Position numbers and translations under genes: made by a program. Positions 1 to 13,548 of a DNA stretch of 64,000 bases are shown piece after piece. How positions within the stretch are numbered: the stretch's first letter is position 1; every line of letters starts with the position of its first letter. Location of the stretch: contig CM030358.1 in assembly GCA_017893485.1 (NCBI GenBank), positions 146,571,393 through 146,635,392 of the forward strand, given 5' to 3'. The notes beneath the pieces were generated by a model. It was given only the letters and a program-made list of their open reading frames with translations, was not told the DNA's origin and searched no databases. Origin of the DNA: Hemerocallis citrina. Its lineage: Eukaryota; Streptophyta; Magnoliopsida; Asparagales; Asphodelaceae.

Positions 1-2274
1 TAACGATGAAGTGTCTACTATTTATGGTGAAATTATTTTTGGTGAAAGCTATTTGTGAGTAACTAAATATAACCATTTTTCGGTGTCATTAGCCTAAATA
101 GATATTGATTAGATTTTGAATATAATAATAACAGAATCAATGTGTTTTTTGTAAATCATGGTTGATTTAATAATTGATATGTTAATGCTGCTACTTTTCT
201 TTTGGTGAAGATTAATTTTGTGGTATTAGAAATTTATTAAAATAACGTAGTAGATTTTGATTAGTAACTTATATGGTTTTCTGGAGATTCCAACTGGAGT
301 TGACTGTTTAGTTTATATCCTTCGTCTTAAGGTATGGCTATCGTGTGTTGGCCTTGCTCCTTAAGTATTTCATACCAGTAAAATGGAGTAAATTGTTTGT
401 TAAAAGCTTACTGTATAATTGTTAATTTCCTGGGGATATGGAGAGTTTAAGAATGAATTGTTGTTGTTTTCCTTTGAAAAATCTTTAAATATGCTAACTG
501 GTAAGTATTTGTCTGGCATATGTTGATGAACTTCTTGATGATGATGATGGTAGTAAGGATAAATTTTATTGTAGGTTTAATATAGGTATATTGAATTTTA
601 TTGGTATGATGATAAAAGATGTGTATAATGGAAGTGACAAATAGGATACTAATTCAATAAATTTTCTTGCTAGTTAAATTGGAGTGCAGTTTGTTAGTTC
701 AGATGAACAGAAGTATCAGGTGCACGTGTAAGATACAAAATCTAGAAACTTAATTAATATGTAGATATTTTTGGGTAATTAGAATTGTGTCATATACGGA
801 TTTCTTGAGTGGTGTAAATGAAGAGTGAATGCCATTAAGTAGAGTTGGTGTATTTGGCATATCCCTTGTTGAAATCAATTTTCTGAAGTACTCATTTCCT
901 TAACTATTTAAAAATCTTCAACCTTTACATCAAATGGAGCATGATGTGTTAAACAAGGAGAATATCTGATGGTTGTCATTTATTGATTGCTTAATGCCAG
1001 TTCAACAATAGGTTTACTTTTAATCACATGAACGAAGACGCAAGATAGAATTGGTGATTTGATCATACTTCAATGATAAGGAAACCATATTATGAAAGAA
1101 ATTAGTTCTTTAAGTTCTCTCATGGAAGATTTTTTATGAATAAAAATTTGTATATTTTATTTATATTTTCCTTGTTGATGGAAAAATAAAGAATGTAATT
1201 TGCACAGTAGGGAAATTTAATGGATTTAAGAGTTGGTGGCGATGCCATGATAGAATATTTTAATTCATTGATCCTTGTGAGTACTTGAATGTTGGAACGC
1301 ACCAAGTTTTGAGGACAAAACTGCTTCCAAGGAGGGTAAAAGTAATCTCCGAGGTTGAAGTAAATAATAATGAAATAGTTTGTTATAGAAGCTTCCAAAT
1401 GAGGAAATAGACTTAATGGTTAGAGTGATTGAATTACCCAAGTAAGGCAACTAGCTTATTAAAGTTAGTTTGAAATCTAATTATCATCTAATTAATATTG
1501 GTCCTCATAAGGTAAGCTTCTAACTATCTATAGAAGCTCATCTGGATTAATGTAGTAGGGAAATGACTCAACCATGTTGGTGAATCTATGAACACATATT
1601 ATATATTCAGTTTTGAGGATTAGTTTGGAGAGATCTCCCTTGTAACCTTCTACTTCATTTAAAACTATTTTTTAAGTTCATATCTATCTAAGGTTCTGAG
1701 TCTGTTTGCTCATTATATAGATACATTCCCCGCTGCTGCAACTATTTCTATATAAGGGAATCTTGGGGGTTGTATTTGATGTTGATGGAATTCTTATACA
1801 GTGAGATTAACAAGTGTTTTCAAAGTTTTATTAATCCAAATTACATTATATATATGACGCTTTTGTGGGGGTGATTTATACTTGTTTGCTTTAATTTCGC
1901 TTGGTTCACAGTTCTATTACCCTGTTTTAAGGTGTGTCTGAGTTTGCTTTTGGCAGCAATTTTGTTGGATTCTGTGGAGCTTTTGATATGATTTTCTGTG
2001 GTTGACAATGTATGTTTTTTTTTTGTTAGGTTCAAATCTGAGGTTGTGCGCTGTCTTATCTTTTTACATAATTATACATGCATTCACATTAGTTTTCTTC
2101 ATAACTGTTTCTATTGGAGGAAATCTTGGTGGTTATATATGATTTTGAGGAAATCTTTTTACTTACAGAGTGCGATTATCAAGTGTATTCGGGTTTTTAA
2201 AAAAGATATTACGTTATACATACGAACTATTTCTGAGGGGGTTGTTATACACCAGTTTACTTGGATCATAGGTC
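1..2274. other. AT-rich non-coding DNA, no gene recognised
   Basis: All six frames are short and broken here, and no conserved domain, tRNA or transposon terminus was recognised. The base composition and T-rich runs would suit a long intron or old intergenic DNA. Nothing further can be supported. Confidence 0.6.
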
Positions 2275-2865
2275 TATAACATTATTTTAAAAGGTGTGTG
2301 TTTTCGTCTAGCACAATTTCGAAGAATTTTATGGAGTTTTGTTGTGACTTTCTGTTGGTCATGTACACTGTTTGATAATATATAATTGGCTTTTTTGTTT
2401 AGGCTAAATCTGAGGCTTTGTGCTCTTTGTCTGTGTATATATGCTTTCTCATGAGTTTTCTCTGTAAATGGGAATCTAAAACTGTTATGAGTTTTATCTT
2501 GAGTTTTGTCTGTGTATAATGCAGGATTGATCTAAAACTGTTACTGAACTTATGATCTCGTGTGCTAACATATAACATTATTTTAAAAGGTGTGTGTTTT
2601 CTTCTAGCACAATTTCGAAGAATTTTATGGAGTTTTGTTATGACTTTCTGTTGGTCATGTACACTGTTTGATAATATATAATTGGTTTTTTTGTTTAGGC
2701 TAAATCTGAGTGCTCTTTGTCTGTGTATATATGCTTTCTCATGAGTTTTCTCTGTAAATGGGAATCTGAAACTGTTATGAGTTTTATCTTGAGTTTTGTC
2801 TGTGTATAATGCAGGATTGATCTAAAACTGTTACTGAACTTATGATCTCGTGTGCTAACATATAG
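2275..2865. repeat. 296-bp tandem duplication (two copies)
   Basis: A segment starting TATAACATTATTTTAAAAGG at 2275 is repeated in the same orientation from 2571, giving a period of 296 bp. The copies are nearly identical over their length. The second lacks a few bases after AAATCTGAG and carries scattered substitutions. The high identity points to a recent duplication. No coding frame is shared by the two copies. Confidence 0.9.
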
Positions 2866-3958
2866 TTGTTTATGTCTTTAAGATGATGGAAGTTATGGAC
2901 TATGAATTGGAAAAAAGATAAATTCTCAAGGCATTTAGATTATGAAGATCTGTTCACATACATATAACCACCGATTACACATAATCAAATCATGTAGTGG
3001 AATTCATAATCATAGATTTGGCATCACACTTATGAACAAATGGTAATAGTAACAACAACCTCAATGACCACTCTATGTCATCCAACAACCCACCTCTCCT
3101 TGAAACCCCCTTAAGTTCTTTCCCTAGACTAGAAGGAAACCACCCTATAAGGTTAATTTTATGCCATTTTTACTGAACTGAAACATGTTCGATAAAGTGC
3201 ATAAACTGAGCTGAAACATTTTAATTGTAGGAGCTGGATGTTAGGGGTTTCTGAAGCTGAAGTGGATGGGCTGACCCAGCTGGATTTGGTTTTGGAGTGG
3301 ATTAAGAGCCTCTGGTTTTTTATGAGCTGCTTCATCTTCCCAAATTGAATTCTTCAATCTTTGATTTTTTTGTTTTTGTTGCTTAATTTCTTATAATTCT
3401 AAGGTTATTTTTAATATTCCCTGTACTCTTAGAAGTATGTTGCTAACTTAGCTCTGTTTTGACACTATATTTTTACAGTTGAGATTACTCTTGTTGTCTC
3501 AACTTGAAAGTTGAAAGTCAAGATCGAATAATGAAACATGCACAATATCCTTAAATAGTTATTCAGTAAGTGATGATAGCGGTGTCCGTTCATGAAACCA
3601 TGAACCTCCACGAAACCCGAGTTTCATGAAGAGGGTTTTATTTTTTAACTCCGCAAAACTTCATGAAATTCTTTATAGTTGGGGTTCACCAATTTTCAAA
3701 AATTCTGGCTTGAATGTGTGCACATATGGATGCATCACGAAATGGGTCTTCTTTTCTCGTTAAATTCCATCAGGCCTCTCTTTATTATTTTTTCGATACG
3801 CTCCTAAGTTAATATGATACAACTGATATGTGTTAACAATGCATGTTTATTTGGTACGGAATTGATGGACTTTGTAGAGCACTACTTGAGACTAGTACAG
3901 ACTATGAAATGACATGACAGAACCTTTTATCTTTGAGGGTTTTTATCTGCTGGTACCA
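2866..3958. other. Non-coding DNA with one possible weak exon near 3231
   Basis: The stretch is mostly AT-rich with no long frame. Following a pyrimidine-rich tract ending in TAG at 3230, one frame reads through EAEVDGLTQLDLVLEWIKSL before a stop near 3345. It looks protein-like, but I see no convincing donor site and no family match, so it is not called as a gene. Confidence 0.4.
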
Positions 3959-4021
3959 TTACAGTAAAAGGGTCATATGCAACTTACCCTTACAGTAAAA
4001 GGGTTTCATATGCAACTTACC
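3959..4021. repeat. 31-bp direct tandem repeat, two copies
   Basis: The unit TTACAGTAAAAGGG followed by a TATGCAACTTACC tail occurs at 3959 and again at 3990. The copies differ by one small insertion. No function is evident. Confidence 0.85.
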
Positions 4022-4139
4022 TTGAGTAGCAATCTTTTAAATTGTTCATATGTTGTAACTAAAGTTATTTTCTGTCTGTATGGCTGTTAGTTGTTATTCA
4101 TAGAAACAGTTTCTAACTTTTAGCGTTTATTCTTTGTAG

Positions 4140-4235
4140 ATTCTGGAATGGCTACTTCAAATATTTAATGGATTGACCTTACAACAAGTTTATTGGTGGC
4201 TCCTTCAAATATTTAGTGCAGCGATCTTCGAACAA
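4140..4235 (+). other. Possible 96-nt exon of an unidentified gene
   Basis: A pyrimidine-rich tract ending TTTGTAG precedes 4140, and a good donor (CAA|GTAAGC) follows 4235. The 96 nt between them are open in one frame only and encode 32 residues, starting ILEWLLQIF and ending SAAIFEQ. The exon is phase 0 at both ends and contains an internal repeat of WLLQIF. I do not recognise the protein. Two other short phase-0 candidates lie at 27298 and 45407 on the same strand, which is why it is recorded. The short length and odd composition leave chance as a real alternative. Confidence 0.25.
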
Positions 4236-5254
4236 GTAAGCTCTTATTCTTGTTGGTCTATTAGTTTAATTATTGCCTTCCTTTTCTTTCATTTACTTAT
4301 GTTTGTTCCATTATTCACTAGAGGTTATTTTATTATGTTTCTAAAAACAATTTAGTGCAAAATGTTGCATGTGTGTATGTGCACAAACATGTTCTGTTTA
4401 CATCCATAATTTAACTTTGTGCAAGTTGTGCCAGGTGCTAGGTGAATTGACACGTATAGTTCTATAATTAAATTGGGGTAGCTTGACATGTAATAATGAG
4501 AATTTCACAAACCGGTTAATATATGAATTCTTATTCTTGTTTCATCCAAGTTATGAGAACTGGTATTTGACATCTTCGCTGTATAAGCAACTATCCTAGA
4601 CCAAACTTGAAAGTCTTGCTCTTAATCTGTGTTTGTTTATAATCGTATCCATGCTTATTGATTAATATATTTATTAGAGTCCCAATTATATGTAGTAATA
4701 ACAACATACAAGATCAAGCCCTTTCTCTCTCTTCAGATAAAGGCTTTTGTAAGGTGATCATTTGGGGGGGGGGGGGGGGGAGGGGAGGAGACCATGAATG
4801 GTGGTTCTATCTCCTCCCCATCCGTCCTTTCCTTCTCAAACCTAAATAATGGAAAAATCTTGGACTGCAAACACCCCTACACCCGTATGGTTGGAGGTTC
4901 ACATTGTTGGGATCAGTGATAACTGTAGCTTTATTGGGTTGTGTAAGTAGCACCAATTGAGGGCATCATCGTCGTTGCCCACTACTGGTGCTATTGTTGT
5001 CGAATCAGTGGAGCATCTCTATAGAAGGTGTTGCTACCGAGTTTGTCGAGGCCACACCAACATGGCGATGAGGTAAAAGATTGGTGGCGGAGCAAAAGGT
5101 GCACCACTGCCACAATGTCGAGATCTGGCAGTGTCAAGGAAAGATGTTGAACCTTGCTGGGCAAGCCAAAGGTATTGTGACCACCAACGAAGGTGGTCCA
5201 CCCGTCATGTGGAGGAGAGAGAAGGTGAAACTTGAGGCCAAATACTTTTTACCT
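4236..5254. other. Non-coding DNA with a 17-G homopolymer
   Basis: A run of 17 G residues occupies 4764-4780, followed by AGGGGAGGAG. The part from about 4880 to 5250 is richer in GC than its surroundings and holds an open frame at 5081-5320 without recognisable similarity. The end of that frame already runs into the tandem array that follows. Confidence 0.5.
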
Positions 5255-8116
5255 ATAATTTTCATGAACGCATCTTTTATTTTCCATGATCAAATTTTGG
5301 TACCAATTATACCCTCCTAGTCATGGTCTCAAGACTCTCAACTAGTTCCATCTTTTTTCCATTAAGTGACAGATCCCTATCCAATTTTACTTTGTTATCG
5401 TACAATATCCTAACCATTGGGTTACTTATTTTTTACTTTTCTATTTTTATTTCTGCTAAATACCTCAAAATTACCCTAAACTCTTGAATTATTATACGTC
5501 TAACTTTGCGCGTGTTCATTTTTCATCTTCTTTCAAATTTCTCGTTTCAAACGTAAATTATCAAATTCTATACAAGAGTTTTCAAACTATTTTTTGTATA
5601 TTTCCTGATCTTATAATTTTATTTGACATCATCCAGCCCAACTACATTTTCCACTTAAATTTCTTGAATGCATCTTTTATTTTACCGTGATCTAATTTTA
5701 ATATCAACTACCGTGCTAGTTATGCTCTCAACTAGTTCCCTTTATTTTTCTTTGAGTGATCCGACACTCAAATTATATAATCCAATTTTACTTTATAATT
5801 GTTCAATATCTTTACCGTTCGATCCCTTATTTTCTATTCTTCAATTTCTATTTGTGTTAAATACGAGTAACCTCGTTCGTGTTCATTTTTCATTCCCTTC
5901 CAAGTTTCTTATTTTAAACGTAAATTATCAAAATCTATACAAGATTCAATATCCTTACTTGTTTCTTGTATGCTGCCCTTCTATTTTTATTTATGCTAAA
6001 TAGCTGAAAAACACCATAAACTCTTGAATTTATAGATTTTGCATATATTTCCCTAAATATGAGTAGCGTTTCTTGTGTTTCTTTTTCATCACCTTTCTAG
6101 TTTCTTATTTCAAACGTAAATTATTGAATTCTATAAAAGATTCAATATCCTTACCGTTGGGTCCCTTATTTCCAACCCTTCTATTTTTATTTGGTCTAAA
6201 TATATGAAAAGTAGCATAAAATCTTGAATTAATCATCTATATTTCCCTAAATAGAAGTAATATTTTTCGTGTTTATTTTTCAACACATTTCAAGTTTCTT
6301 ATTTCAAACGTAAATTATCAAATTACAAGAATTTTCAAACTTTTTGGTATTTCGTAACCTTATAATATTATTTGACATCACAAAACCCAACTACCTTTTA
6401 CCTTCAATTTTCTTTAGTTCATCTTTTATTTTACTGTGATCAACATTTGATTGCCAACTACCCTCCTAGTGATGGTCTCAACTAGTTCCATCTATTTTCC
6501 TGTGGGTAATCTAATTCTTCAATTATCTTATCCAATTTTACTTTATTATTGTTTAATATCCTTATCGTTGGGTCCCTTATTACCTACCCTTTTATTTTTA
6601 GCAGGAAAGTACTTTAAACTCTTGAATTTATAGATTTGTGTATATTTCCCTATATGCGAGTAATCTTGCTCGTGTTAATTTTTCTTGACCTTTCAAGCTT
6701 CGTATTTCAACCGAAAGTAACAAATTTTATGCAAGATTCAATATCTTTAACGTGGGGTCCTTTATTTCCTACCCTTCTTTTTTTCAAAATGCTAAATAGC
6801 TTAAAAGTGGACTCTTGAATTTATAGATTTTGCGTATATATCCATAAATACGAGTAATTTTTCTAGTGTTTCTTTTTCATAATTACCTTTCAAGTTTCAT
6901 ATTTCAAACATAAATGATCAAATTCTGTACAAGATTCAATATCCTTACTATTGGGTCCATTATTTTCTTACCGTTGGGTCCCTTATTTCCTCCCATTCTA
7001 TTTTTATTTGTGCTAATTGTCGGAAAAGCGCCCTAAAATCTTGAATTTATAGATTTTTCTATATTTCCCTAAATACTAGTACCCTTTCTCGAGTTCATTT
7101 TTCATCACCTTTCAAGTTTTTTTTATTTCAAATGTAAATTAATAAACTACAACAATTTTCAAAATTATTTTTTGTATTTCCTAACATTATAATTCTATTT
7201 AACATTATCGACCCCAACTACCTTTTTACCTTCAATTTTCTTGAATGGTTCGTTTATCTTAACGTGATCAACATCTGGTGCCAACTACCTTTCTAGTCAT
7301 GGTCTCAACTACTTCTATCCTTTTTCCTTTGAGAGGACCGTTACTCTAATTATCTTATCCAATTTTACTTTATTATTATTTAATATCCTTGCTGTTAGAT
7401 CCTTGATTACCTACCTACTATTTTTGCCTAAAAGTACTCTAAACTCGTGAATTTATCGATTTGCATAATTTTCCTAAATACGGGTAACCATGCTGGTGTT
7501 CATTTTTCATCACCTTTCAACTTTCTTATTTCAAACGAAAATTGACAAATTCTAACGTTCGGTCCCTTATTTCCTACGCTTCTATTTTTATTGATGCTAA
7601 ATAGCTTAAAAGCAATCTGCGTATATTTCCCTAAATACGAGTAACCTTTCTCGTGTTCTTGTTTCATCACCTTTCAAGTTTCTGATTTCAAACATAAATT
7701 ATCCAATTCTATACAAGATTTAGTATCTTTACCGTTGGATCCCATATTTGTTACCCTTCTATTTTTGTTTGTGGTAAATATCTAAAAAAACCCTATATTC
7801 TTGAATTTATAGATTTTTCCGTATATTTCCCCAATACGAGTATCCTTTCTCTAGTTCAATTTTCATCATCTTTCATGTTTCTTATTTCAAACGTAAATTA
7901 TCAGTTTTCAAGAATTTGAAATATTTTTTATATTTCCTAACCTTATAATTCTATTTGACGTCATCGAGCCCAACTACCTTTTACCTTTAATTTTCTTGAA
8001 TGCATCTTTTATTTTACTATGATCAACATTTTGTACCAACTACTTTCCTAGTCATGGTCCAAGTTGTTCCATCCATTTTCCTTTGAGAGATTCGATACTC
8101 AAATTATCTAATCAAA

Positions 8117-8830
8117 TTTTACTGTATTAATTTTTAATATCCTTACCGTTGGGTCCCTTATTACCTACCGTTCTATTTTTAGCTGAAAAGTACTCTGTAA
8201 ATTATAGATTTTGCGTATATTTTTCTAAATACGAGTAACCTTTCTTGTGTTCCTTTTTTATTACCTTTCAAGTTACTCAAACGTAGATTAACGAATTCTA
8301 TACAAGATTCAATATCTTTACCGTTGGATCCCTTATTTCTTACTTTTCTATTTTTATTGTGGTAAATATCTAAAAAAAAAACCTACATTCTTAAATTTAT
8401 AGATTTTTCAATATTTCCCTAAATACGAGTATCCTTTCTCGAGTTCATTTTTCATCACCTTTCAAGTTTCTTATTTTACTGTATTAATTTTTAATATCCT
8501 TACCGTTGGGTCCCTTATTACCTACCGTTCTATTTTTAGCTGAAAAGTACTCTATGTAAATTATAGATTTTGCGTATATTTTTCTAAATACGAGTAACCT
8601 TTCTTGTGTTCCTTTTTTATTACCTTTCAAGTTACTCAAACGTAGATTAACGAATTCTATACAAGATTCAATATCTTTACCGTTGGATCCCTTATTTCTT
8701 ACCTTTCTATTTTTATTGTGGTAAATATCTAAAAAAAAACCTACATTCTTAAATTTATAGATTTTTCAATATTTCCCTAAATACGAGTATCCTTTCTCGA
8801 GTTCATTTTTCATCACCTTTCAAGTTTCTT
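8117..8830. repeat. 357-bp direct duplication inside the array
   Basis: The segment starting TTTTACTGTATTAATTTTTA at 8117 recurs at 8474, a shift of 357 bp, with almost perfect identity across several sub-repeats. This local doubling is younger than the general divergence among array units. Confidence 0.85.
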
Positions 8831-9567
8831 ATTTCAAACGTAAAGGATCAAATTATAAAGAATTTACAAACTATTTTTTGTATTTCGTAACCGTATTATT
8901 CTATTTGACTCAGATTATCTTTTTCAATTTTACTTTATTAATTTTTAATGTCCTTGCCGCTGGTTACCCTACACTTCTATTTTTAGCCAAAACGTATCAT
9001 AAACTAAGGAATTTATAGATTTTCTTATATTTCCATAAATACGAGTAACCTCGCTTGTGTTTTTTTCAGTCAACGTTCAAGTTTTTTATTTCATACGAGA
9101 ATTGTCAAATTCTATACAAGTTCCATATCTTTACAGTTGGCTCCCTTATTTGCTGCCCTTCTATTTTTGTGTTCTAAATAGGTGAAAAGTACCATAAACC
9201 CTTGAATTTATAAATTTTTGTATATTCCATAAATATGAACCTTTCCCGTGTTCAGTTTTCATCACCTTTCCAGTTTCTTATTTCAATCCTAAATGATCAA
9301 ATTAGAGGAATTTTTAAACTATATTTTGTATTATCTAACCATATAATTTTTTAATTGGTTAAAGCACTTAAACTCTTAAATTTATAAAATTTTCTATATT
9401 TCCATAAATATGAGTACCTTTCTCGTGTTCATTTTTCATCACTTTTCCAGTTTCTTATTTCAAATGATCAAATTATAAGAATTTTAAACTTTGTTTTGTA
9501 TTTCCAAACATTATAATTATATTTGACATTATCAAGCCCAACTATCTTTTACCTTCAATTTTCTTGA

Positions 9568-11563
9568 GTGCATCTTATATTTTATTGTGATCGACATTTG
9601 ATTCCAACTACCCTCCTAGTCATGGTCTCAACCAATTCCATTTATGTTCCTATAAGTGATTTAATACTTCTATTATCTTATCTAGTTTTACTTTATTACT
9701 GTTTAATATCCTTACTGTTGGGTTCCTTATTACCTACCTTCTATTTTTTTCCTATTAGTACACTATACTTTTGAATTTATCGATTTGCGTAAATTACCTA
9801 AATACGGATAACCTTGCTTGTGTTCATTTTTCATCACCTTTCAACTTTATTTCAAACGAAGATTGACATTCTATACAAGATTTAATATCCTTAATGGTCC
9901 CTTATTTCCTATGCTTTCTATTTTTATTTATGCTAAATAGCTTAAAAGCAATCTGCGTATATTTCCCTAAATACGAGTAACCTTTCTCGTGTTCTTGTTT
10001 CATCACCTTTCAAGTTTCTGATTTCAAATGTAAATTATCGAATTTTATACAAGATTTAATATCTTTACCGTTGGATCCCTTATTTGTTTGTTACCCTTCT
10101 ATTTTTGTTTGTGGTAAATATCTAAAAGAACCCTGCATTCTTGAATTTATAGATTTTGCATTAATTTCCCCAAATACGAGTATCCTTTTTCTAGTTCAAT
10201 TTTCATCACCTTTCATGTTTCTTATTTCAAACGTAAATTATCAGTTTTCAAGAATTTGAAACTATTTTTTGTATTTCCTAACCTTATAATTATTCTATTT
10301 GACATCATCGAGCCCAACTACCTTTTACCTTTAATTTTCTTGAATGCATCTTTTATTTTACTGTGATCAACATTTTGTGCCAACTACTTTCCTAGTGAAG
10401 GTCTCAAGTTGTTCCATCCATTTTCCTTTGAGAAATTCGATACTCAAATTATCTAATCAAATTTTACTGTATTAAGTTTTAATATCCTTACCGTTGGGTC
10501 CCTTATTACCTACCATTCTATTTTTAGCTGAAAAGTACTTTAACGTAAATTATAGATTTTGCGTATATTTTTCTAAATACGAGTAACCTTTCTCGTGTTC
10601 CTTTTTTATTACCTTTCAAGTTACACAAACGTAGATTAACAAATTCTATACAAGATTCAATATCTTTACCGTTGGATCCCTTATTTCTTTCCATTCTATT
10701 TTTATTGTGGTAAATATCTAAAAAAACACCCTACATTCTTAAATTTATAGATTTTTCAATATTTCCCTAAATACGAGTATCCTTTCTCGAGTTCATTTTT
10801 CATCACCTTTCAAGTTTCTTATTTCTAACGTAAATGATCAAATTACAAGAATTTACAAACTATTTTTTTTGTCTTACGGTATTATTCTATTTGACACAGA
10901 TTATCTTATCCAATTTTGCTTTATTAATTTTTAATATCCTTACCGTTGGTTACCTACACTTCTATTTTTGGCCAAAAAGTATCATAAACTAAGGAGTTTA
11001 TAGATTTTCTTATATTTTCAGAAATACGAGTAACCTCACTTGTGTATTTTACCGTCACCGTTCAAGTTTATTATGTCGTACGGGAATTTTCAAATTCTAT
11101 ACAAGAATCCATATTCTTACCGCTGGCTACCTTATTTGCTACCCTTCTATTTTTTAGTTCTAAATAGGTGAAAAGTTCCCTAAAATTGAATTTATAAATT
11201 TTTGTATATTTACATAAATATGAACCTTTCTCGTGTTCATTTGTCATCTCCTTTCCAGTTTCTTATTTCAAACGTAAATGATCAAATTACAGGAATTTTT
11301 AAACTATGTTTTGTATTATCGAACAATATAATTTTTTAATTGGTGAAAAACACCTAAACTTTTAAATTTATAATTTTTTCTATATTTCCATAAATATGAG
11401 TACCTTTCTCCTAATCATTTTTCATCACTTTTCCAGTTTCTTATTTCGAATGTAAATGATCAAATTACACAAAATTTAAACTATGTTTTGTATTTCCAAA
11501 CTCATGTAATTATATTTGACATTATCGAGCCCAACTATCTTTTACAACCTTTAATTTTCTTGA
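9568..11563. repeat. Higher-order unit 1 of the array
   Basis: The unit is measured from the landmark GTGCATCTTATATTTTATTG at 9568 to the same landmark at 11564, 1996 bp. A variant landmark (ATGCATCTTTTATTTTACTG) lies in the middle near 10346, so the unit contains two related halves. Confidence 0.8.
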
Positions 11564-13548
11564 GTGCATCTTATATTTTATTGTGATCGACATTTGATTC
11601 CAACTACCTTCCTAGTCATGGTCTCAACCGATTCCATTTATTTTCAAGTGATCAAATACTTCTATTATCTTATCTAGTTTTACTTTATTATTGTTTAATA
11701 TCCTTTCCATTGGGTACCTTATTACCTAACCTTCTATTTTTTTCTTATTTGTACACTAAACTTTTGAATTTATCGATTTGCGTAAGTTTTCCTAAATACG
11801 TGTAACCTTGCTTGTGTTTATTTTTCATCACCTTTCAACTTTCTTATTTCAAACGAAAATTGACATTCTATACAAGATTCAATATCCTAACGTTCGGTCC
11901 CTTATTTCCTACGCTTCTATTTTTATTTATGCTAAATAGCTCAAAAGCAATCTGCGTATATTTCCGTAAATACGAGTAACCTTTCTCGTGTTCTTGTTTC
12001 ATCACCTTTCAAGTTTCTGATTTCAAACGTAAATTATCGATTTCTATACAAGATTTAATATCTTTACCGTTGGATCCCTTATTTGTTACCCTTTTGTTTT
12101 TGTTTGTAGTAAATATCTAAAAAGAACCCTACATTCTTGAATTTATAGATTTTTCGTATATTCCCCAAATACGAGTATCCTTTCTCTAGTTCATTTTACA
12201 TCACCTTTCATGTTTCTAATTCAAACGTAAATTATCAGTTTACAAGAATTTGAAATATTTTTTGTATTTCCTAACCTTATAATTCTATTGGACATCATCG
12301 AGCCCAACTACCTTTTACCTTTCATTTTCTTGAATGCATATTTTATTTGACTGTGATCAACATTTTGTGCCAACTACTTTCCTAGTCATGGTCTCAAGTT
12401 GTGCCATCCATTTTCCTTCGAAAGATCCGCTACTCAAATATCTAATCCCATTTTACTATATTAATTTTTAATATCCTTACCGTTGGGTCCCTTATTGCCT
12501 ACCGTTCTATTTTTTATTGAAAAGTACTCTTAACGTAAATTATATATTTTGCGTATATTTTCCTATATACGAGTAACTTTTCTCGTGTTCCTTTTTTATT
12601 TCCTTCCAAGTTACTCAAACGTAGATTAACGAATTCTATTCAAGATTCAATATCTTTATCGTTGGATCCCTTATTTCTTACCATTCTATTTTTATTGTTG
12701 TAAATATCTAAACGACACCCTACATTCTTAAATTTATAGATATTTCAATATTTCCCTAAATACGAGTGTCCTTTCTCGAGTTCATTTTTCATCACCTTTC
12801 AAGTTTCTTATTTCTAACGTAAATGATCAAATTACTAAGAATTTACAAACTATTCTTTTGATTTCCCATCTGTATTATTCTAATTGACTTCGATGATCTT
12901 ATCCAATTTTACTTTATTATTTTTTGATATCCTTACCGTTGGTTACTTACACTTCTATTTTTGGCCAAAAAGTATCATAAACTAAGGAATTTGTAGATTT
13001 TCTTATAATTCCATAAATACGAGTAACCTCACTTATGTTTTTTTCCGTCACCGTTCAAGTTTCTTATGTTGTACGGGAATTTTCAAATTCTATACAAGAA
13101 TCCATATCCTTACCATTGGCTCCCTTATTTGCTACCCTTCTATTTTTGTGTTCAAAATAGGTGAAAAGTTCCATAAACTCTTTGAATTTATAAATTTTGT
13201 ATATTTCCATAAATATGAACCTTTCTCGTGTTCATTTTTCATCACCTTTCCAGTTTCTTAATTCAAACGTAAATGATCCAATTACAGTTATTTTTAAACT
13301 TTATTTTGTATTATCTGACCACATAATTTTTTAATAGGTGAAAAGCACCTAAACTCTTAAATTTATAAAATTTTCTATATTTCCATAAATATGAGTACCT
13401 TTCTCGTGTTCATTTTTCATCACTATTCTAGTTTCTTATTTCAAATGTAAAATTACAAGAATTTTTAAACTATGTTTTGTATTTCCAAACCGTATAATTA
13501 TATTTGACATTATCGAGCCCAACTATTTTTTACCTTTAATTTTCTTGA
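11564..13548. repeat. Higher-order unit 2 of the array
   Basis: The distance between successive landmarks is 1985 bp. The variant landmark is near 12333. The order of sub-repeats is the same as in unit 1. Confidence 0.8.

Noticed and set aside
5484..6003. Open frames of 68-111 codons at the left of the satellite array
   Set aside because: They are translations of the tandem repeat: similar frames (for example starting HLIFYCD) recur at every higher-order unit, end at random stops and have no domain.
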